DNA from: Mucilaginibacter sp. UBA5151
GTDB lineage: Bacteria > Bacteroidota > Bacteroidia > Sphingobacteriales > Sphingobacteriaceae
Length of the DNA stretch: 64,000 bases
Assembly (NCBI GenBank): GCA_002413785.1
Contig: DHXR01000036.1
Coordinates: 15,981-79,980, forward strand
Direction of reading: 5' to 3'
How positions within the stretch are numbered: position 1 is the first letter of the stretch; every line of letters starts with the position of its first letter. Positions 24,326 to 32,986 of this stretch are shown piece by piece. Under the pieces are notes generated by a model. That model made no database searches and was not told where the DNA came from. It saw only the letters and a list, made by a program, of their open reading frames with translations. The position numbers and the translations under genes were made by a program.

Positions 24326-26086
24326 ATGGGCTTCACATTCATATCAACATCTAAACGCCGGTTGGCGTCAGGTAACACATTTCAAAATCTTTTAACGGCA
24401 CTGCTGTTACTAATTATATCTGCTTCAGTTTTTGTTCAGCAGGGATATGGCCAGGGACAGCCCGCCCACAACACCGGAGCCAAATACCGCAGGGGAATGG
24501 TAGTTTGCGCAACGCCAAATGCAGCGCAGGTGGGGCTTGATATATTAAAGGAAGGCGGCAACGCCATAGATGCAGCCGTTGCTGTTCAGTTTGCGCTGGA
24601 AGTAACCCATCCCGAGGCTGGTAATATTGGCGGCGGCGGCTTAATGGTTTACCGTTCGGCAGGCGGGGAAACCAGTACGCTCGATTTCCGTGAAAAAGCG
24701 CCGGCCTCGGCCAGCCAAAACATGTACCTTGACAGTGCCGGAAATGTAATACCTGATATGAGTTTATACACGCACCAGGCCTCGGGTGTCCCCGGATCTG
24801 TTGATGGCATGGTTGAAGCGCACCGTAAATTCGGCAGGCTAAAATGGGCCGACCTTGTGCAACCCGCCATTGACCTGGCGCATAATGGTTTTACAATCAG
24901 CCGGCGGCTCGCTTCGGCGCTTAACTACGATAGTAAACAATTCAAAAAGTTAAATCCAGGGAAAAATTACCTGTTAAAAGAAGAAGGCTGGCGGGAAGGC
25001 GACCTGCTTGTTCAGGAAGACCTGGCTAAAACACTAACACTGATCCGGGATAAAGGCAGGGATGGATTTTATGCCGGTATTGTTGCTGATCAATTGGTAG
25101 CGGAAATGAAAAACGGGAACGGTATTATGACAAAAAGCGACCTGGAAAACTATCATTCCGTTTGGCGTAAACCCCTTACCGGCGACTACAAAGGCTATAA
25201 GATCATTACCATGCCGCCGCCCTCAAGCGGAGGGGTTGCACTGCTCCAATTATTGAAATCTGTTGAAGCATACCCTTTACATAGATGGGGACACAACCAG
25301 GATTCAACTGTGCAGTTAATTGTTGAGGCCGAACGCAGGGTATATGCCGACCGTTCAAAATACCTTGGCGATCCTGATTTCTATAAAGTACCTGTGGATA
25401 GCCTGCTAAACCCGGCTTACATCAAATTGCGGATGAACAATTTTAACTGGAACGCGGCCACACCAAGCAGCAGCATACAGCCGGGAAACCTTGCCGGACA
25501 CGAAAGCGATCAAACCACCCACTATTCCATTGTTGACAGTGAAGGCAATGCGGTGGCCATCACAACGACGTTAAATGATTCCTTTGGCTCAAAAACATTT
25601 GTTAAAGGGGCAGGTTTCCTGCTGAATAATGAAATGGATGATTTTAGCTCAAAGCCGGGCGTGCCAAATATGTTTGGCCTGGTTGGCGGTAAAGCAAACA
25701 GCATCCAGCCAAACAAACGCATGTTATCATCCATGACGCCGACAATTATTGAAAAGGATGGTAAATTGTTTATGGTTGTAGGTACGCCGGGAGGTTCAAC
25801 TATCATCACTTCGGTATTTCAAACCATATTAAATGTTATTGAATTTGATCAGAACATGCAGCAGGCTGTTGATTCAAAACGTTTTCATCATCAATGGCTG
25901 CCCGATGTGGTAGATGTTGAAAAAAATGCGCTGACAAGTGACGCCACGGCCATCCTGCAGCAAAAAGGGTATAAAATAGTGGACCGCGGTCCCAGCGGAC
26001 GGGTTGATGCGATACTGGTAAGCCCCGGAGGCTACTACGAAGGCGGCGCCGATCCAAGGGGTAATGATACGAAGTTGGGTTATTAG
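24326..26086 (+). CDS. ggt: Gamma-glutamyltransferase
   Basis: GGT is made as a proenzyme, exported and self-cleaved into two subunits; it hydrolyses or transfers the gamma-glutamyl group of glutathione and related peptides in the periplasm. This 586-residue form has an N-terminal export segment (about 22-42), the large-subunit start YRRGMVVCATPNAAQVGLDIL, the glutamate-binding region GNIGGGGLMVYR ... TLDFREKAP with the conserved Arg, and the cleavage site before Thr397 in DQTTHYSIVD, the new N-terminal nucleophile. The small subunit has NDSFGSK, SSMTPTI and the oxyanion loop GTPGGSTIIT. All key residues are present. Single gene on the plus strand. Confidence 0.96.
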   Translation: MGFTFISTSKRRLASGNTFQNLLTALLLLIISASVFVQQGYGQGQPAHNTGAKYRRGMVVCATPNAAQVGLDILKEGGNAIDAAVAVQFALEVTHPEAGNIGGGGLMVYRSAGGETSTLDFREKAPASASQNMYLDSAGNVIPDMSLYTHQASGVPGSVDGMVEAHRKFGRLKWADLVQPAIDLAHNGFTISRRLASALNYDSKQFKKLNPGKNYLLKEEGWREGDLLVQEDLAKTLTLIRDKGRDGFYAGIVADQLVAEMKNGNGIMTKSDLENYHSVWRKPLTGDYKGYKIITMPPPSSGGVALLQLLKSVEAYPLHRWGHNQDSTVQLIVEAERRVYADRSKYLGDPDFYKVPVDSLLNPAYIKLRMNNFNWNAATPSSSIQPGNLAGHESDQTTHYSIVDSEGNAVAITTTLNDSFGSKTFVKGAGFLLNNEMDDFSSKPGVPNMFGLVGGKANSIQPNKRMLSSMTPTIIEKDGKLFMVVGTPGGSTIITSVFQTILNVIEFDQNMQQAVDSKRFHHQWLPDVVDVEKNALTSDATAILQQKGYKIVDRGPSGRVDAILVSPGGYYEGGADPRGNDTKLGY

Positions 26087-26114
26087 TTCATGGTCGATGG
26101 TTCATAGTTCATGG
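26087..26114. repeat. Heptad array abutting the ggt stop codon
   Basis: TTCATGG, TCGATGG, TTCATAG, TTCATGG start at the base after the ggt stop codon. Two further related words (TGATGG, CTCATGG) follow by 26137. Confidence 0.65.
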
Positions 26115-26206
26115 CCGGAACTGTTGATGGCTCATGGTTGTTTCATCTCTTATAGCACACCTCTTTACCTACTCGACCAATTTGTATTGCTAAGTTTCTC
26201 TTGTAT

Positions 26207-27184
26207 TCATACCAAATGCATCACCGCATACAAGGCGGTGACCGATATGGCAATCCACAACATAATACCTTGCAGCAACGGTTTTATCCCCACAGCCATC
26301 ATTACCTTACCCGACAAGCCTGCGCCTATCAAAAACAATGTTAATGTTAAACCTGTTTTTGCAATGGTGATAATATAAGGACTTAAAACGGCTATAGTCG
26401 GGATATAGGTATTGGCAACCATAGCCAGTATAAACAACCCGATAAAATAGGGTACACTTACTTTTTTAGATTTGTTTTTAAAAACAAAAGCCGACATAAA
26501 CGACACCGGAATGATCCACAGCGCCCGGGCAAGTTTTACGGTTGTGGCTACTTCTAAAGCCCGCGGACCATATTTAGCGGCAGCACCAACAACCGAACTG
26601 GTATCATGAATGGCAATGGCGCACCATAAGCCAAACTGGGTTTGTGACAGGTTAAAATGATGCCCGATAACCGGGAATATAAACAGGGCAACGGAATTTA
26701 AAACAAATACGCAACCCAATGCAACGGATATTTGTTTTTCCTCTGCCTTAATCACCGGGGAAATTGCGGCAATGGCGCTGCCCCCGCAAATGGCGGTACC
26801 GGCTGATATTAAATATGATGTTTTCTTTTCGATATTCAGCCAGCGGCCCATGAGGTAGCCAAAGGTCAGTGTTGCTGTTATTGATGCGATTGTGAATAAT
26901 ACCCCTTCTCTGCCCGCCTGCATTGCGCTATGTACATTCATGCCGAAACCTAAACCCACTACCGATACCTGCAACAACAAATGCGTGGCCTTATGGTTCA
27001 AATGCAGGTAGGGGTGCCCGGTAAATTGGGCAATCAGCAGCCCGGCCAGCAAGGCAATGGCCGGACTTGCGAAAGGGGTTAAACAAAACACTAAACAAAT
27101 TATAAATACAGCCTTGCTTGTACTTTCGCCGGTATCAAATAAGGCCTTGCCGGGATTATTGGCTAAGCAATGCTGGGTTTCCAT
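26207..27184 (-). CDS. YeiH/UPF0324 family putative sulfate-exporting membrane protein
   Basis: A polytopic inner-membrane protein of the UPF0324/YeiH family (Cons_hypoth698), which some databases label sulfate exporters. About ten hydrophobic segments are visible. Family patterns include VGLGFGMNVHSAMQAGREG, AICGGSAIAAISPVI, AIAIHDTSSVVGAAA and LTLTLFLIGAGLS. Starting at ATG 27184 gives METQHCLANN... (325 residues), close to the usual length; the GTG at 27235 would add 17 residues. It lies downstream of the M23 gene on the same strand, but a strong terminator separates them. Confidence 0.88.
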   Translation of the reverse strand: METQHCLANNPGKALFDTGESTSKAVFIICLVFCLTPFASPAIALLAGLLIAQFTGHPYLHLNHKATHLLLQVSVVGLGFGMNVHSAMQAGREGVLFTIASITATLTFGYLMGRWLNIEKKTSYLISAGTAICGGSAIAAISPVIKAEEKQISVALGCVFVLNSVALFIFPVIGHHFNLSQTQFGLWCAIAIHDTSSVVGAAAKYGPRALEVATTVKLARALWIIPVSFMSAFVFKNKSKKVSVPYFIGLFILAMVANTYIPTIAVLSPYIITIAKTGLTLTLFLIGAGLSGKVMMAVGIKPLLQGIMLWIAISVTALYAVMHLV

Positions 27185-27235
27185 TTTTTTTATTTGTGAC
27201 AAAAGTCTGCCTTCCGGCAGGCTTATTTTTATCAC

Positions 27236-27270
27236 AAAATAAAATGCCCGATAACTTGCGGTTATCGGGC
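27236..27270 (-). terminator. Intrinsic terminator of the M23-like gene
   Basis: GCCCGATAAC (27246-27255) and GTTATCGGGC (27261-27270) form a perfect 10-bp stem with a 5-nt loop. On the minus strand it is followed by ATTTTATTTT. It ends the transcript of the gene at 27296-28474. Confidence 0.88.
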
Positions 27271-27295
27271 ACCCTGAAATTTTATTATGATGAGG

Positions 27296-28474
27296 TTATT
27301 TTTCTGATTCAACAATGTCGCCGCTATCAATGCGGCTTCTTTTTACAGGTAAAATTAACGTTCCGCGGTACAGTTTATAGTCGTTAAAATACGATGGGAT
27401 ACCTTCTGCCAGCAATTCTTTGGGGCTGCTGATCACGGTGTAATGAAGGCGGGGGTATATGGCTGCGCCGGAGAAACCTACGCTGCCGATTTGTTGTCCG
27501 CCCTTTACCAATTGTCCGGCCTTAACTGTAATACTTCCCATTTCCAGGTGCTGCATCACACTATACTCGCCATTGCCATGGTCTATAATCACGTGGTTGC
27601 CCATCCCTTTCGGATCTGTATTGGCGGCAAGTTTCGGGGCCTGGATAATTTTTCCGTTAAATTCATTGTCAGGGATCTCATTTTGTACTTCTATGATCTT
27701 CCCGTTTGACGGAACAAATACAGGCTTCCCGAAAACATACCAGTTTTCTTTTTTAAATGGTGAACCGTGATACATGCTCCCGCTTCGGTCAATGCTCATC
27801 AAATCGTAGGCATAACGATTCGGGTTTTTCGAAATAATATTTATTTTCCCGTCCGCCACGTCATCGCCCGACCTGCGGTTATCTGAGTAAAAATCGTGGC
27901 CGTCCCAAACAATTATTTTCCCCTTTAAAGGGAGATGATATTCGTTTTTTGCTATATATACTTCGGGGGTGATCAATTTAACAACTGATGCATCAAAATC
28001 CATAGGCAGCCGGTGCTTGTTACTTTCTGTTTGCTGCTGATTATCGGCATAATTAAAGAAGAACCCGTACTTTAAACTCGCTATGGTTACATCAGGCGTG
28101 AAAGTATGAAAAGGATTGAAAAAACTGATTGATTCACCGGGCTTTATTACCATATTTCCTAACGCGGCAAGCTCCGGGGACTGTCCGTTATGGTCCATAA
28201 ATTTCCGCTGTACCAGTTTACCTGTGCCATCCTTTATCGCAATTTCTATAGAGCTTAGTTCAAGGGCATGGGCAGTTTGATTTTTAATTACGATATCAAA
28301 GTTTAAATAATATCCATAAATATCTTTTTCAACAAGCGGCCTGGCAGGCGTAATTTTAATCGAAGCTACGCTTGAGCTGTCAATTTTAGGGTCTTTGTAA
28401 GCGGTAACTACAGCACTGCTTTTAAAGCTGTTCAAAAACAATAAAGTGCCTATTAAGACTAAATTTTTACGCAT
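27296..28474 (-). CDS. M23 (LytM)-fold protein, metal site probably degenerate
   Basis: A 392-residue secreted protein with signal peptide MRKNLVLIGTLLFLNSFKSSA. Residues about 30-200 form a beta-rich domain like those found before M23 domains in Bacteroidota (LELSSIEIAIKDGTGKL, NPFHTF). The C-terminal part is a LytM/lysostaphin fold: VFVPSNGKIIEVQNEIPDNE, MGNHVIIDHGNGEYSVMQHLEMGSI, KAGQLVKGGQQIGSVGFSG. The catalytic QHL histidine and the last ligand in PRLHY are present, but the HxH motif reads RLH and no clear HxxxD first ligand was found near RYAYDLMSID. It may be an inactive peptidoglycan-binding relative or an endopeptidase variant. Confidence 0.75.
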   Translation of the reverse strand: MRKNLVLIGTLLFLNSFKSSAVVTAYKDPKIDSSSVASIKITPARPLVEKDIYGYYLNFDIVIKNQTAHALELSSIEIAIKDGTGKLVQRKFMDHNGQSPELAALGNMVIKPGESISFFNPFHTFTPDVTIASLKYGFFFNYADNQQQTESNKHRLPMDFDASVVKLITPEVYIAKNEYHLPLKGKIIVWDGHDFYSDNRRSGDDVADGKINIISKNPNRYAYDLMSIDRSGSMYHGSPFKKENWYVFGKPVFVPSNGKIIEVQNEIPDNEFNGKIIQAPKLAANTDPKGMGNHVIIDHGNGEYSVMQHLEMGSITVKAGQLVKGGQQIGSVGFSGAAIYPRLHYTVISSPKELLAEGIPSYFNDYKLYRGTLILPVKRSRIDSGDIVESEK

Positions 28475-28718
28475 AGCAATGATTTAAAATCGAATCAGGT
28501 TAATAAATACCCCTGCTTTTGTTAATAACTTCGGCAAAAGGTTTTAAACAATTGTTGGCTTGTACGTAAGTAACGGGGATATGTTGCAATTAAGAAAAAA
28601 CCATGACTCTTGTGATAAAATATTTCTTATCAATTAAGCTTTAGCAAAATGAAAAATAAGCGTTTAGCGGCATCTGTTTTATACAATTGCCATGCTGAAT
28701 TTCCGGATATTAAAAGCG

Positions 28719-29186
28719 CTATGGTTTAAAAAAATCGAGGTTTTTTGTTTTGACAAGAAAAAACGGATATACCGCCAAAAACGCCCCGCACAGGCCAGCC
28801 AGAATAAGTGATTTGGTATGTACCCCAAGGCCCATGGCCGTATTAAAACAGCCGAAACCGATGGGTAAAAACAGGAAAATAGCCGTAAAAAGGCCAGGTG
28901 AGAATTTCCTTTTTGAACGGATATAGGGCAACACGTGAGAGATCAAAGCGTTAATGATCAATATTGCCGGAAATATAAGACTGAAGGTTGGATGCGACCA
29001 TCCTACTTCGGCACATGCTATTCCTACAAAAAGCATGACTACATTGGTTACATGAAAAGTATTCCAGTCCACGTCGAGTTTGAGAATTTTTTGCGCCCAG
29101 GTTTTCCAGTCGTAAGTATATTCCTCAAGGACATGTAATGCGTAGGCTGCCACAGCAACCCAGAAAACGTAATCAGTGTTCATCAA
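28719..29186 (-). CDS. HXXEE domain membrane protein
   Basis: A 155-residue inner-membrane protein with about four to five hydrophobic segments. The family signature H-x-x-E-E is present at residues 18-22 (ALHVLEEYTYDW) in the first segment. The rest (FHVTNVVMLFVGIACAEVGW, ILIINALISHVLPYI) fits the family, whose function is not established. It starts with two methionines; either could be used. Single gene; no clear partners. Confidence 0.8.
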   Translation of the reverse strand: MMNTDYVFWVAVAAYALHVLEEYTYDWKTWAQKILKLDVDWNTFHVTNVVMLFVGIACAEVGWSHPTFSLIFPAILIINALISHVLPYIRSKRKFSPGLFTAIFLFLPIGFGCFNTAMGLGVHTKSLILAGLCGAFLAVYPFFLVKTKNLDFFKP

Positions 29187-29596
29187 TCAGGGGTTTAAAG
29201 CTTTGAAGATAAATAAATTTATTTGAATTGCGGGTGATAAATAGCGAAACATGGTATTAACAAAATGTATAAATTTATGCCCTTATGAAAAACCTGACAG
29301 AGATAGAAAAATATTAAAAATCCTGAATAAATAAAACATGAACATTTGGGGAATTGAGGAGCCGGAAGGCGACCGGAAAAACTGCCCTGTTATTCCTGCA
29401 AATTTACCATTGCACAAAAGGGTATTGCTTACATTTTTCAGGTTTGGCATTTGCCCTGTTTGCATAACGATGAGCCTGGGATATGCAATCATGAGGTTAT
29501 TCCGGAGGGAATAATACCCATTATTAAAATAGGCAGATCAGGTTAAACCCGGTCTGCCTTTAAATTTAGAGTCTAATTTCATTGGTTATTTCTTCA
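29187..29596. other. Intergenic region with one possible 58-codon ORF
   Basis: Between the HXXEE gene and the lectin-like gene (both minus strand). On the plus strand, 29338-29514 is open from ATG for 58 codons: MNIWGIEEPEGDRKNC at the start, three cysteines, a basic tail (MRLFRRE). No family is recognised and the coding evidence is weak, so it is not called as a gene. No other structure seen. Confidence 0.3.
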
Positions 29597-29628
29597 GACT
29601 CAAGACAAATGACTTGCGGCTAACGACT
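29597..29628. repeat. Heptad array abutting the lectin-like gene
   Basis: GACTCAA, GACAAAT, GACTTGC, GGCTAAC, GACTTTA: five heptads with a conserved GAC start. The array runs into the stop codon (minus strand) of the gene at 29629. Confidence 0.55.
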
Positions 29629-30645
29629 TTACTGTGGCGCCTGCTCCAGCGTCCACGCCGAACTAAAATCATTATTGGCCATATTGGAAAGTATAAGGTT
29701 ATTGTTTGCTATGCTTAAATAATACCCGTTTTGGACATTTCTAATCATAAAAACATTGGGGTCCCGGGTTGGCTCCATTGACCAACTACTGCCTGGCGAC
29801 TGATTGTTTACAGAAAGCCCAACGTACCCCCTGTCGATAGCTAAAAAACTCCCCCTCCACCTGTTTTGTATGTTATAATAATTGGTTCCCTGTACAGGTA
29901 TTAACTGCCATTGTGCACTCCACCAGCCATACTCAACAGGCGAACTTACCGGCGGCCCGTTTTGTATATTGATATAGGTACTGTTTAAAATATTTTTAAA
30001 TTTTAAAAATCCCTGCATATCAACTGCTATTGAGGCCCCGTTTTGTATCAGCCCGGGGTTATAATTATTTTGCACCAGGCCCGGGTTATAATTGGCGTTT
30101 TCAATATGTTCGTGGAGGAACGGAGGCGCAAGGTAAACTACCTGCACATTGGGGCGCTGGTTTAGCGGTACAATAACAATTTCATCAGCACTGATAGTCT
30201 GCCCTGCCTGAATCCAAAAACCAACCTGGACATTTTTTTTATGATGTTCCATGTTATTGGTGTGCGGGTCTTTCTCATCAACGTACCGGAATTCATTGAA
30301 AGGCGCCGCCCTGATTATTGCGGTATTGGAGGTAAGCCTGGCGCCGGTAGCGTTGAGAATATTAAACTGGACTAATTGATCGGACACATTACCGCCATTG
30401 ATAAAACCCTCTCTATTCCGGACGATTTTGTCATAGCCGGTATTAGTTACATAAAACCGGATAGCGTAACGGCTAAAATCACCCTTATCGCCTACCGCTT
30501 TTACTTCCTGTGACTTGATATTGTAACCGATACTCAATCCATCGATCAGAACCGGTGTTGTATCTGTAACAGGGTATGGTTGCTGTGCCCGGGACTTATT
30601 AATAATAAGTAATAACAGGATCAGGAAATATTTTATTTTATTCAT
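29629..30645 (-). CDS. Secreted protein with a ricin-type beta-trefoil-like C-terminus
   Basis: Starting at ATG 30645 gives 338 residues with a clear signal peptide (MNKIKYFLILLLLIINKSRAQ). Residues about 25-190 are an immunoglobulin-like or unknown domain (IRFYVTNTGYDKIVRNREGF). A short internal duplication NYNPGLVQN/NYNPGLIQN follows, then three repeats typical of ricin-type lectins: WQLIPVQGTNYYNIQNRW, FLAIDRGYVGL, and SWSMEPTRDPNVFMIRNVQNGYYLSI ... SSAWTLEQ. The carbohydrate ligand is unknown. Likely extracellular or periplasmic. Flanked upstream by the divergent 216-residue hypothetical gene. Confidence 0.65.
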   Translation of the reverse strand: MNKIKYFLILLLLIINKSRAQQPYPVTDTTPVLIDGLSIGYNIKSQEVKAVGDKGDFSRYAIRFYVTNTGYDKIVRNREGFINGGNVSDQLVQFNILNATGARLTSNTAIIRAAPFNEFRYVDEKDPHTNNMEHHKKNVQVGFWIQAGQTISADEIVIVPLNQRPNVQVVYLAPPFLHEHIENANYNPGLVQNNYNPGLIQNGASIAVDMQGFLKFKNILNSTYINIQNGPPVSSPVEYGWWSAQWQLIPVQGTNYYNIQNRWRGSFLAIDRGYVGLSVNNQSPGSSWSMEPTRDPNVFMIRNVQNGYYLSIANNNLILSNMANNDFSSAWTLEQAPQ

Positions 30646-30789
30646 GGCAAGAGTTTTTAGGATATAAATTATCATTATGAGTTTTTCACAGTTAAAGTTA
30701 TAAATAAAATATTATTCTGTTCATAGGCTAAATGTCCTATATTTTAGTTATTTTATGGCAGAAGGCCTATTGACCACATTATTGCTGAC

Positions 30790-31440
30790 ATGAAATGCTA
30801 TTTATGGTTACAGCATGAAATAAGGAAAATAAATTTTGAAACCTTATTTATAAACCTCATTTTTAAACCGGTCTTTTGTATCTCAAAAAAATTGAAAAAG
30901 TTAATTGCTGTAGTGCTGCTTGCCATCTGCCTCTTTAATATAGGCGGGCAGCTTGTATTGCACCAATACGCTGTATTTTTAACCGCGAGGTTTTTTAACG
31001 AGCAAACCAGCAAAGGCCTCTACAATGTCAATGACCTTACAGAAGTAAAACTCCCCGTTAACCTGCCGGGTATATCTGACTGGAGTGCTTACGAAAATAT
31101 AAGCGGACAGATAAAGTTTGAAAACTCCAGCTATAATTATGTAAAAATGAAAATTACCCGGAACGCCATTTACCTGATGTGCATTCCTGATTACGCTACT
31201 ACCAGTTTAACCAGTCAAAATATTATCGATGCCAAACAGGTTAAGGATATCCCGGTGCCGAAAAAGGAGCATGTTCCCTACAGCAAATCATCCGTTCGGG
31301 ACAACTTTAGTTTCGCTTTTTTACACTTCCGGTTTTCTTCCCCTGTTCAGGGCCTGGCCGGCATTGATGTACGGTCTTGTCCGCTGATTATCCACCATTC
31401 CCCGGATATACCCGAGCAACCGCCGAAGTTCCTTTGTTAA
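30790..31440 (+). CDS. Hypothetical membrane-anchored protein (about 180-216 aa)
   Basis: The frame is open for 216 codons. The first 34 residues are atypical; a more natural start is the TTG at 30892, giving a protein that begins LKKLIAVVLLAICLFNIGG, a membrane anchor or signal peptide. The mature part (QYAVFLTARFFNEQTSKGLYNV, VKLPVNLPGISDWSAYENISGQIKFENSSYNYVKMKITRNAIYLMCIP) resembles a recurring hypothetical family of Sphingobacteriaceae; this is from memory, with no function known. The C-terminus is proline-rich (PDIPEQPPKFLC). The next gene on the same strand begins 140 bases further on. Confidence 0.6.
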   Translation: MKCYLWLQHEIRKINFETLFINLIFKPVFCISKKLKKLIAVVLLAICLFNIGGQLVLHQYAVFLTARFFNEQTSKGLYNVNDLTEVKLPVNLPGISDWSAYENISGQIKFENSSYNYVKMKITRNAIYLMCIPDYATTSLTSQNIIDAKQVKDIPVPKKEHVPYSKSSVRDNFSFAFLHFRFSSPVQGLAGIDVRSCPLIIHHSPDIPEQPPKFLC

Positions 31441-31488
31441 TTAGTGAATTAGTGATTTACTGAATTAGTGATTGAAGTAGTGATTGAA
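31441..31488. repeat. 8-bp tandem array abutting the stop codon at 31440
   Basis: TTAGTGAA, TTAGTGAT, TTACTGAA, TTAGTGAT, TGAAGTAG, TGATTGAA: octads beginning at the first base after the stop codon. A separate pair of CGGACTTT words lies at about 31514-31540. Confidence 0.65.
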
Positions 31489-31580
31489 GTCATTTTACTT
31501 TGAAATAATATTCCGGACTTTCCCGGCATACGGACTTTCCGGTGTAAGAAATACTTAACTTAATTAAACTATTTATTGTT

Positions 31581-32900
31581 ATGAAAAGCTTTAAAATAAT
31601 AGCTGTTTTGGCCTGCCTGATCTTTATTGCAGCTTGTGCCCGCAAGCCGAAGACAGTACTCCTGAGCGACACGGCTGTGCTGCACGAAAACGAGAACCAG
31701 CTAACGCAGGTAATTATTTATGATATGTTTACCCCTCCGGTAGCCAGCCGGATTTACACCTATACGTCTTTGGCTTCATACGAGGCGATGCGTTATGCCG
31801 ATCCTAAATACAATTCACTTATTACGCAGCTGAAGGGCTTTGCTACCCCGCCAGAACCCCAAAAAGGGAAAAACTATAACTATGCACTGGCTGCTACCAA
31901 AGCATTTTTTACCGTAGCGCATAAGGTCACCTTTTCCATTGATACCCTGAAAAAGTATGAAAATAAAGTTTACGCCATGTATAAGGACAACCTCGACGAT
32001 TCAACCTACGCGCGGTCGGTAGATTTTGGCGAGCAGATTGGCAATTTAATATTAAAAAGGGCCAATGTTGATAATTATCTACAAACGAGGGCCAAGCCTA
32101 AATATCTGGGTGAAGAAACTCCGGCCAAATGGCGCCCTACGCCTCCCGATTATTTGGATGGGATTGAGTTTTGCTGGGGAACCATGAAGCAATTGCTGGT
32201 TGATTCTTCGGGTGTATTTGCCCCGCCACTGCCACCGGCCTACAGTGAAGATAAAAACAGTCCCTACGTAAAACAATATGTGGAGGTATATAACAAAAAT
32301 AAAACTTTGACGAAGGAGGAAATTGAAATAGCGAAGTTTTGGGATGATAATCCAACCAATGTAATGCATAACGGTCACATGATGTTTGTTGATAAAAAGA
32401 TCACCCCAGGCGGCCACTGGATGTATATTACATCAATTGCCTGTAAACAAACCCATGCCGGCGCGGTTAAAACAGCGCAGGCCTATGCACTTACTGCCAT
32501 TGCGCTGAATGAAGCATTTATTTGCTGCTGGCAGGTAAAATATAAGTTCAGCTATATCAGGCCGGTGACCAGTATAGAGGAAAAGATTGATCATAACTGG
32601 CTGCCATTGTTACAAACGCCCCCTTTCCCCGAATACAGTGCGGGACATTCAACCATCAGCGGATCGGTGGCTACGGTGCTTACCCATGAATTTGGCGATC
32701 ATTTTGCCTTTCAGGATACCAGCGAAATGAAGTATATAGGGATGCAGCGGCATTTTAACTCCTTTATACAGGCATCTGATGAAACTGCGATGAGCCGGTT
32801 TTATGGAGGCATCCATTACCTTAACAGCACACTAAAAGGTGCGATCCAGGGAAAACAGATAGGGAACTTTATCTGGGGTAAGTTAAAACTTACTAACTAA
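31581..32900 (+). CDS. Vanadium-dependent haloperoxidase/PAP2-like lipoprotein
   Basis: A 439-residue envelope protein with lipoprotein signal MKSFKIIAVLACLIFIAAC (Cys19). The C-terminal half has the acid phosphatase/vanadate-binding motifs in order: KYKFSYIRP near 320 (KxxxxxxRP), YSAGHST near 352 (the PSGH-type motif) and SRFYGGIHY near 405 (SRxxxxxH). These residues bind phosphate or vanadate, so phosphatase and haloperoxidase activity cannot be told apart from sequence. The N-terminal helices (SRIYTYTSLASYEAMRYADPKY) match Bacteroidota members of the vanadium chloroperoxidase-like family. A strong bidirectional terminator follows. Confidence 0.87.
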   Translation: MKSFKIIAVLACLIFIAACARKPKTVLLSDTAVLHENENQLTQVIIYDMFTPPVASRIYTYTSLASYEAMRYADPKYNSLITQLKGFATPPEPQKGKNYNYALAATKAFFTVAHKVTFSIDTLKKYENKVYAMYKDNLDDSTYARSVDFGEQIGNLILKRANVDNYLQTRAKPKYLGEETPAKWRPTPPDYLDGIEFCWGTMKQLLVDSSGVFAPPLPPAYSEDKNSPYVKQYVEVYNKNKTLTKEEIEIAKFWDDNPTNVMHNGHMMFVDKKITPGGHWMYITSIACKQTHAGAVKTAQAYALTAIALNEAFICCWQVKYKFSYIRPVTSIEEKIDHNWLPLLQTPPFPEYSAGHSTISGSVATVLTHEFGDHFAFQDTSEMKYIGMQRHFNSFIQASDETAMSRFYGGIHYLNSTLKGAIQGKQIGNFIWGKLKLTN

Positions 32901-32914
32901 AGGATTTAATATAA

Positions 32915-32964
32915 ATCCGGTAAATAAAAAAGCGGCTTATGGGCCGCTTTTTTATTTACCGGAT
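32915..32964. terminator. Perfect 22-bp bidirectional terminator
   Basis: ATCCGGTAAATAAAAAAGCG (32915-32934, continuing GC to 32936) and its exact reverse complement at 32943-32964 enclose the 6-nt loop TTATGG. The A6 and T6 tracts inside the stem give a GC core AGCGGC/GCCGCT with a U-tract on either strand. It separates the convergent haloperoxidase and pirin genes. Confidence 0.93.
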
Positions 32965-32986
32965 TATAAGCCGGAGAAACGATGCC

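Noticed and set aside
29283..29492. Minus-strand frame of 69 codons
   Set aside because: No family resemblance; the opposite strand offers an equally weak 58-codon frame. Neither has enough support.
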